Shown piece by piece: positions 57,663-64,000 of a DNA stretch of 64,000 nucleotides. Made by a program: the position numbers and the translations under genes. Position 1 is the first letter of the stretch; each line of letters begins with the position of its first letter. The notes beneath the pieces were generated by a model. It did not search any database. It saw only the letters and a list, made by a program, of their open reading frames with translations, and was not told the origin of the DNA. The stretch spans positions 310,001-374,000 of the forward strand of contig NW_026516216.1 in NCBI RefSeq assembly GCF_025602895.1, in the 5' to 3' direction. The stretch comes from Polychytrium aggregatum. Taxonomy: Eukaryota > Chytridiomycota > Chytridiomycetes > Polychytriales.

Positions 57663-58436
57663 GGAATCCGAGAGAATACACCCAAGCGCAGGTTCTTGGA
57701 ATCTGTGGTGAGAAAACACGAGGATGGGAATCTGGAGAAACCGGGGGGGAAGTTGCCCTCACGTGTGCGCAGACCAGGACCCGGGCCGAACTGGACAACG
57801 CGGGGCCCCTTGTGGCGGGGGACCAGAGGGCTGGACCAACCAGCGCGCGGTGCGGTGCGGGACGGTTGCACAGACACTGGCCGGATCCGGACCGCGCGGG
57901 GACCGGGGCTCCAATCCAGTGCGGCCAAGGCCGACAAGGCGAGAGGGCACGAGAGGGCAAGCGAGAGCAAGCGAGAGGGCAAACGAGAGGGCAGGAAAGA
58001 GCCTCGCCGAGAAGCCAAGGCGAGGACGGTGGCGGGGGTGCAAGAGTCAAGGTGAGACAAGGCGCGTCGGGGCAGCACAGAGACAAGGCACATTGGAACA
58101 CAGTCCAACACAGTCCAACACAGTCCAACACAACACAGCACAGAACAGCACGCACACACACACACGCGCGGTCGCACAGCCATATTGCCCGCCGCTGGCC
58201 CCGTTCGTTATTTTGCCTCGCCGATTTGCCTCCCGTCGCTTGCGCAAAAGCCGCAGCCTTTGCCTCCTTCCTGCACCTCTTTTCTGTCTTCCATCTCCCC
58301 CAGGTCGCTGCCGTCTTGCCTGCTCTGGCTGCCGCCATCTCAAAGCACCAAGACTCGCGCCTCTAGAACCCCCGTCTCCTCAGCCAGACCAGCCTCGCCC
58401 CGTCGCCAGTCCGTCTCTGTCTCTCGCTGCGGCTCC
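57663..58436. other. Intergenic, promoter of the LysM gene
   Basis: About 770 bases without a gene. It contains a GAGAGGGCAAGCGA-type purine repeat (about 57940-57995), a CACAGTCCAA repeat (about 58099-58132) and a CA run (about 58150-58166). Confidence 0.45.
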
Positions 58437-60862
58437 ATGATGTTCATGCGTCCTTCCTCAACCGTGGCCCTGCTCTCGCTGATGTCGTCGGCCCTCTGGG
58501 TCAACGCCCAGCAGCCCGACTGCACCAGCTTCAAGGCTGTTGCCAGCGGCGACTCGTGCTCGTCGCTCGCAAAGGCCATTGGCGTCAGCACCTTCACCTT
58601 TGTCAATGTCATGAACGTTGGCATCGACTGCAACAGTAAGCCATTTGCTCCATTCATTGGCGGCAACATGATCGCCACGAGACCGGGAGAAGTCCTGTGC
58701 TCTTGGCGGCCCTCATGGATCGAAACCGAAGGGGTGGGTCTGCATAGTTCTACTGTAGCGTTGCTGACTCTCCACCGCCCTCGCCAGACTTGACGGCCGG
58801 AACCCAGGTTTGCGTTGCCATCGACAACACCTCTGCTTCAGCTTCAGCTTCAGCTTCGGCTTCGGCTTCGGCCTCCGCTTCGGCCTCCTCGACCTCGACC
58901 TCGACTCCTCCCGCTCCCCTGGGAGACTGTTTGACCCAATACGTTGTCAAGGCCTCCGACTACTGCTACGAGATCTGGGTGCGTACACCTTTGGTGGACT
59001 GGAGCTGGAGCAGCAGCAGCGCACGGGCAACAGCACACATACAGCAATGCACGGACAGCAGCCCGACTCGCCCAAGACCGAGCTCGTATGGAGCATAGAT
59101 CCATGCAAACCGCTGGGCGACCGAGGAGGCTTGCCTCTTGCTGGAATGTGGGAGACTAAACCTGCCCTCGGTCACTGCTGCATACTTGTCCATTTCAGGA
59201 GAAGAACACCGATCTGTCTCTCGAGTACACCACCTGGAAGGCCACCCTCGGCGTCGACTGCAACAACCTGCAGATCGGTAAGGCTGCCGCAGTGCCATCC
59301 TCGCCAACATCTCGCCCCCCATCGTTAACTTTGCCTCATTTCCAGGCCAGACGATCTGTATCCAGCGCAAGCCTGCCACTGGCACCCAGAGCGCCAACAG
59401 CACCGTTTCGGCCACCCCCACCTCGGCCGCGGCCAACACTTGCACCAAGCCCTACACCATCCAGCAGGGCGACTACTGCTGGAAGATCTGGGTAAGCAAA
59501 AGCGGTCTGGCCTGCGAAGCATACGCGGTCTCTGTACTGATATCGGGTGTTTCCCACACGGCGAGCCGTGCCGGGTCGAACGCCAGTCTGCGTATCCTAA
59601 TACTCGCCCTTTGTCCTTTGCCTCCAGAACGACGAAACCGACAAGAGCCTCTCCTTCCAGAAGTGGAAAAAGGCCCTGGCCACTCCTTTGGTCTGCAGCA
59701 ACCTCCCTGTTACTGGTGAGTCGACAAAGCTGCCAACCCCGCTTCGTGCCCCGTACTCTGCAGCAGCACCAAGACCATGCGTCGTGAGGATGTGCTTCAC
59801 TGACCTCTCCTATCTTGACAATGCGTTGCTCCTTACCACCACCCAGGCACCTCGATTTGCTTGGACCTCTCCGGCTCCAGACCCCCAGCCCCCACTGCCA
59901 GCCTTGCCGTCAACAACGGCACCTCGACCAACTCCACCGCCAGCAGCACCTCGGCCAGCAGCTCCACCGTCAGCGGCACCCCTGCTCCCCAGTCCTTTGT
60001 CCAGACTAGCAACGGCACCGACTCGTCCGCAACCTCGTCCTCATGCTCTGCCGAATACTTTGTTCAGGCCGGAACTACCTGCACGGACGTCTATGTACGT
60101 ATCTCTGCTGTATCTCTGGTGTTACTTGTTCTTGACCAACGCGCCAGCTGCTCATGTCGTACGGTTGTATTCTCCACCACCGCATAGAACTTTGTCTTCT
60201 CCGATACCAAGCCGATCTCCTTCTCCAAGTGGGTTTCTCGAACTGGCCTGGATTGCTCTGGCATCTCCAGCGGCAAGTACGACAACCAGATTATCTGCAT
60301 CGACGGCCAAAGCACCTCCGTCGTTAGCGGCTCAAGCCGTGGAAACGCCCGCGTCCTCGCCGCCGTCAACACCAATAGCACCGAGACGCCGCTTGCCAAG
60401 CAAGCCAACGGCGTTCCTCTTCTGCGCGATGGTGACGGTAATGTTGTGAACAACAGCACTGGTACCAGCACCGGCAACAGCCGCATCATGGTCGCTGTTG
60501 CGGTCAACCCTCCCGCCACCTGGACCCCTACTCCCACCGCCACCTTCACCTCCACCCCTACCGCCACGGCCGGGTCCGTGGTGCTCCACAACCTCGTCGC
60601 CGACGGCCCCAGCAACTCGACCCCGACCCCGACCGCCATCCATGCCGATGGCAAGCCTCTGTTCTGGAACGCCAACCCGGCCACCACCGCGACCGCAACC
60701 GCCACCCCCTCCTCCGACTCCCACTTCTACTATGCCAACTACGTCGCCCAGACTGTGACTCCCACAGCCACCCCCACGGCAACCCCTACCCCCACTATCG
60801 GTCCTGACGCCGATGCTGCCTACTATGCCAACCCTCACCGCCACTCCTCGAAGAAGAACTGA
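58437..60862 (+). CDS. Secreted protein with four LysM-type modules
   Basis: Seven exons (58437-58635, 58788-58978, 59199-59277, 59346-59491, 59628-59715, 59847-60094, 60188-60862) give 541 aa. A signal peptide is evident (STVALLSLMSSALWVNAQ). Four Cys-paired LysM-like modules follow. Module 1 is near CTSFKAVASGDSCSSLAKA. Modules 2-4 begin YVVKASDYCYEIW, YTIQQGDYCWKIW and YFVQAGTTCTDVY, each closing with an (I/T)xIC(I/L)-type strand. Ser/Ala/Thr-rich linkers, likely O-glycosylated, separate them, and a 200-residue Thr/Pro/Ala tail ends HSSKKN. LysM domains bind chitin or other GlcNAc polymers, so wall binding or masking of chitin fragments is likely. Introns recur at the same place in modules 2-4, after W/Y at the end of the first LysM helix (phase 0). 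Confidence 0.88.
58842..58900 (+). repeat. GCTTC(A/G) repeat coding for a Ser-Ala linker
   Basis: A six-base repeat in exon 2 of the LysM gene encodes alternating Ser and Ala, followed by Ser-Thr. It is coding and probably length-variable. Confidence 0.85.
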
Positions 60863-61626
60863 TTGACTCGTCCATCAACGGGCGAGAAGCATGGCTACGG
60901 GCTGCCTCCGACATGCTCCGGTAGTAGCGCGGAAGCACCGGGACGCGACGCTTCTTGCCGTCCAAACTCTCGATCAAGCTCATGATCTTAGTTTCCTTTG
61001 CCTTTTCTTCCTTTTGTTTCGTTTGTTTGCCAGCGTTGTCGTCTACATCCCTATTTGATCCGTGCTGCATTTTGTTACGCTAGCTCCTTCAATCCCAGGC
61101 CACATGCATAATCCTGCTATGGATTCTTGACCGTTTTCCACACCATAGAAAGACAAATTCAATCAGATTTGACTACAATCGCTATCCTCCGTGTCCCTGC
61201 TTCTCCTCGTGTTCCCCACTCCCTCTGGGGTTCGCTGTGGCTCGCTGTGGCTCTCCTGGGTCGGCCATGATGAGTGCATCAATCATCATACTGGGGCGCT
61301 TGGTTGGAGTTGTCGGGATTGGTGGTTAAGGGGGGCATCATCATCCGTCCACACCTCTTCTGCGACGAAGTAAACCACAGCCGGGTGTACTCTCAAGTGA
61401 CGTGAGTACCAGGGGCGACTCAAGTATGCATTACGAGGCAAAGACAGTATCATCACACCATCCTTGGTGGTGAACGGCATATTCCGGACGGTTCAGCGTC
61501 TCTGACCAAATGTATTACTTCATGGACGAGTAACACTCATCGAGATTGGACTTCAGCAGCAATATTTCTGTATGATCATATATGCAAGAGTAACAAGGAC
61601 TTGATGCGTTTCGCGCGTTGAGTCAG
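60863..61626. other. Convergent 3' flanks
   Basis: About 760 bases between the LysM gene (+) and the tail-less paralogue (-). No gene recognised. Confidence 0.45.
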
Positions 61627-62828
61627 TCAGGAGATGAGAGCTAGAATTGGAGCGGGCGTTAGCAAGACAAATACACGCGAGAAGGACATATCGACTCGGA
61701 CGCCCTGCGAGCGAAACACTCGGCCACATCTCAAGCAGTGGTCCAAAGAAACCGCGAGAGTATCATAGGGACCGGCTCTCGGATTTGCGGAGCCGGTGTT
61801 GGACGAGGAAACAGTCGAGGACGAGACAACTCACAAGCAGCCCCAGCGGTGATGAGGATGGCGTATACGAAGGGAAGAAGGATCGAAGCAGAATTTGGAA
61901 AATCTGTGAGGAGTTTTTGATTCGGGTTGGAAAGGATGGCACCTTGGCGGTATTGCGTGAACGACGGTCCTGAGTACAACGTGTCCACAACGCAGGAGGC
62001 GTTCAGGCTGATGCTATACGAAAGCCAGCAAACGCCACAGTATGCACTGTTGCAGCCGTACTGATCCAGTTTGCCGGTAGTGGTGTTGAGGATAGTCAAA
62101 CCATAGACGTTGCCCGCAATCCATGTGCAGTTCGGGTATATCGGAACCCGATCGGCTTTGGCGACTGTGGAGCAGGTTCCGTCGCCGAGAGCATAGGGAT
62201 AGTACGCAAAGTTGGAGGTGTTGAAACTTGAGTCCCAGCCTCTGTGCAGGATGGGAAGCGCAGGCAAAAGTCGATGGGTTCGGTTAGAGCGATGCAAACA
62301 AGCCAATGGTTTGGGTAACCACGATGGGCTATGGATCCCAATCAGAGCACTGCGGCATCAGGAGCTCGAGCCTGCTGACCGACGCAAAGCCACCCACGGC
62401 ACAGCCGAGGATCGATCAGGCAGTAACGGAGATACTGACGCAGATGTGGCATAAGCGCCGACCGAGGAGGCATTTGTGACTCGGATGGGAGCGCAGGGCT
62501 TTGAGCCCGTTCCCGGATATATCGTGAGGAGAGTGCAGTCGCTCGTGCAGGTTGTATCAGAGCCGCAGCTGTAGAGATAGACCAGGCCGGTGGTGGCATC
62601 GATGGCGTAGTATTGGCAGCTAGCAGGTGAGCCGATGGAGACGGGCGAGCAGTAGCATCGGTTGGTCGCTGCGATGGTGTCCCCAATTTGATAGATAAAG
62701 CCGCTGAATGTGTTGCTGGAATTTGTGCACCTGGGCGTTTGGAGGTCAGGACTGTATGTCACGATCCACTGGATGCTGCTGGCGTTGATGGGGATGACGG
62801 CAGAGATGTTAAACCCGCTGATGGACAT
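61627..62828 (-). CDS. Short paralogue of the Cys-rich transmembrane protein, lacking the cytosolic tail
   Basis: Three exons (complement): 62398-62828, 61835-62241 and 61627-61640, giving 283 aa. The ectodomain parallels the protein at 50568-52588: PINASSIQW, TIAATNRCYCSP, CQYYAIDATTG, CGSDTTCTSDCT, then a second Cys block (YGCNSAYCGVCWLSYS). The two genes share intron positions and phases (2, then 1). The last exon is only 14 bases (Ser-Leu-Ile-Ser-stop) behind a GCTAAC branch point and TTCTAG acceptor. The protein therefore ends right after the hydrophobic segment ILLPFVYAILITAGAASLIS. It has no PPxY or SH3-like part. The end could be a membrane anchor without a tail or a GPI-attachment signal. 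The first donor (GTGGGT) was chosen by phase. Confidence 0.7.
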
Positions 62829-63495
62829 GGCTGACAGAGGGGCGCTGAGTGATTGTTTTTTTCAGACGAGATCTCGGACCAGATCGGGCTGCAAGAGGAC
62901 TGAGGCGTTGGACCAAGATCGAAGGTGGATGGACGGGCAAGCAACACCGAGCTCGCCCAAGCTGAAACAGGGTATCACTGTACCACGCAAGTACAGCGCA
63001 CATAGATGAAACAAGCCACGTGATTTGGTCGATTGCCATTTTTGGGTGCTCGTCAGTCCCCTGCCCGGTGGTCGTGGCGATGCCGAATCGATACGGCCAG
63101 TTCATTCTGAAACGGAACACCTCACGCGGATGGGTTGTGCAGATCAAACGATGTCGATCAATCTGGTTGAACGATGTCGATCGGCTGGCACTACTGGCCT
63201 GGCTTGCGGCGTCAACATCTGCAGCAACTCGCTGGCCCACTCGATTGTTCATAGCCGAGTGCATGATATGGTCCGAACCAGACGATGGACCCCATTGTTT
63301 CTTCACCACGCTGTCGATTCGCCAACCAAAATACAATCACAGACAGGTGGTGTGTATGCCAGTGTGCGGTGGACGTTTGCGGCGCAATATCTGTCGCTCA
63401 AAGGATGGCGTGTATTCTGTCTGGCTGCTGCCCAGAAATTTGCTACAAATGGGCCCCAAGACAGCCGGTCGTGCGGCAGTAGATTCTATCGGCTG
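62829..63495. other. Intergenic between two minus-strand family members
   Basis: About 670 bases holding the promoter of the short paralogue and the 3' flank of the edge gene. No coding signal is accepted. Plus-strand frames here are antisense shadows. Confidence 0.4.
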
Positions 63496-64000
63496 TCAAA
63501 AGTACGAATACTCGGGCGGTCGGTCGTCCGGATCGCCGATGATGGGTGAATTGCCGCCCGCGACATCGACAAAATCTCCACGGCCCTCGGCATCATGCCC
63601 GGGACTATGCACAGTCGACAGCTGAATGTGGCTGAGATCAACGATGCCCGCGGCTCCGCTCGAGGTGTTGCGAACCTGTCAAGCAGCGAAAGATAGGAAG
63701 TGTGAGTAAATGCGAGCAGATCTCGAGCTCCTCGTCCCGACAGACAAGTCCCGCTCAGGCGTCCATGATCGACGAGGCATCGCCTTGCTCCCGTCTGCGC
63801 CCGCCATCCACTCGCGCTCCGTTCATCAATACTCTTCATTTCGCTGACCGTTCCACTCGCGCACATAGGACACACATTTCCGGCCGCCCAAACCAGTTTG
63901 CTCATCCACAGACATCGCATGGCACTCTTACCTGGGCATAGTTTTCATTCAGGCGCACAACCAGCTCGAGCGTGTCGCCCGTCGCCAGCGATATCTCGTG
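63496..64000 (-). CDS. 3' end of an SH3/PPxY protein gene (partial)
   Basis: Two exons are visible (complement): 63932-64000, running off the window, and 63496-63675, joined in phase 0. They encode the last 82 residues. The first part reads as the core of an SH3-like domain (ISLATGDTLELVVRLNENYA, then GAAGIVDLSHIQL), parallel to the SH3-like end of the protein at 50568-52588. The C-terminus is DDRPPEYSYF, a PPxY motif with the same PPEYS core as that protein but placed after the SH3-like domain instead of before it. The gene's 5' part, presumably ectodomain and membrane helix, lies beyond 64000. It is probably a third member of the local family. Confidence 0.65.

Overview
The window is nuclear DNA from a fungus, most likely an early-diverging (chytrid-like) species. 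The evidence is GC-rich sequence, many short introns (mostly about 60-300 bases) with GTRAGT-type donors and CTAAC/CTGAC-type branch points, and fungal housekeeping genes next to Sel1-repeat, LysM and STAND-type proteins. No rRNA, tRNA, CRISPR array or recognisable transposon was seen. The lineage is inferred from gene style; no phylogeny was run. Exon limits below were built by hand from splice signals, reading-phase continuity and similarity to known families.

Layout, left to right. 1-8.5 kb: an OSR1/SPAK (FRAY)-like kinase (-), an unidentified gene (-) and EMC3 (+). 9-16.5 kb: the APC/C activator CDC20 (+), an F-box-like protein (+) and a MATA-type HMG-box protein (+). 16.7-28.8 kb: mitochondrial methylglutaconyl-CoA hydratase-like enzyme (-), a DUF4097-like membrane protein (+), an intronless giant LRR protein (-), a decayed Sel1-repeat gene (-) and the ribosome-biogenesis factor Pescadillo/NOP7 (-). 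29-37.1 kb: Ku80 (-), divergent from a SAMHD1-like HD-domain hydrolase (+), then ribosomal protein S28 (+). 37.1-41.7 kb: a gene-poor tract holding short tandem repeats and two tandem copies of a structured, covarying hairpin element. 41.8-49.5 kb: a UFD4/TRIP12-type HECT ubiquitin ligase (+).

The right-hand 14 kb looks accessory and surface- or signalling-related. It holds a cysteine-rich transmembrane protein with PPxY and SH3-like cytoplasmic elements (50.6 kb, +), a membrane-anchored SAM-TIR-NACHT protein (53.2 kb, +), a secreted four-LysM protein (58.4 kb, +), a short tail-less paralogue of the PPxY/SH3 protein (61.6 kb, -) and the 3' end of a related SH3/PPxY gene running off the right edge (-).

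The most interesting items are the TM-SAM-TIR-NACHT protein, which resembles a fungal NLR-like immune or cell-death receptor and keeps a putative NADase glutamate; the paired hairpin RNA-like element at 38.4-38.7 kb, whose G-U pairs and compensatory changes point to a plus-strand transcript; a kinase carrying its own ladder of RFxV docking motifs; and the local family of PPxY/SH3 membrane proteins.
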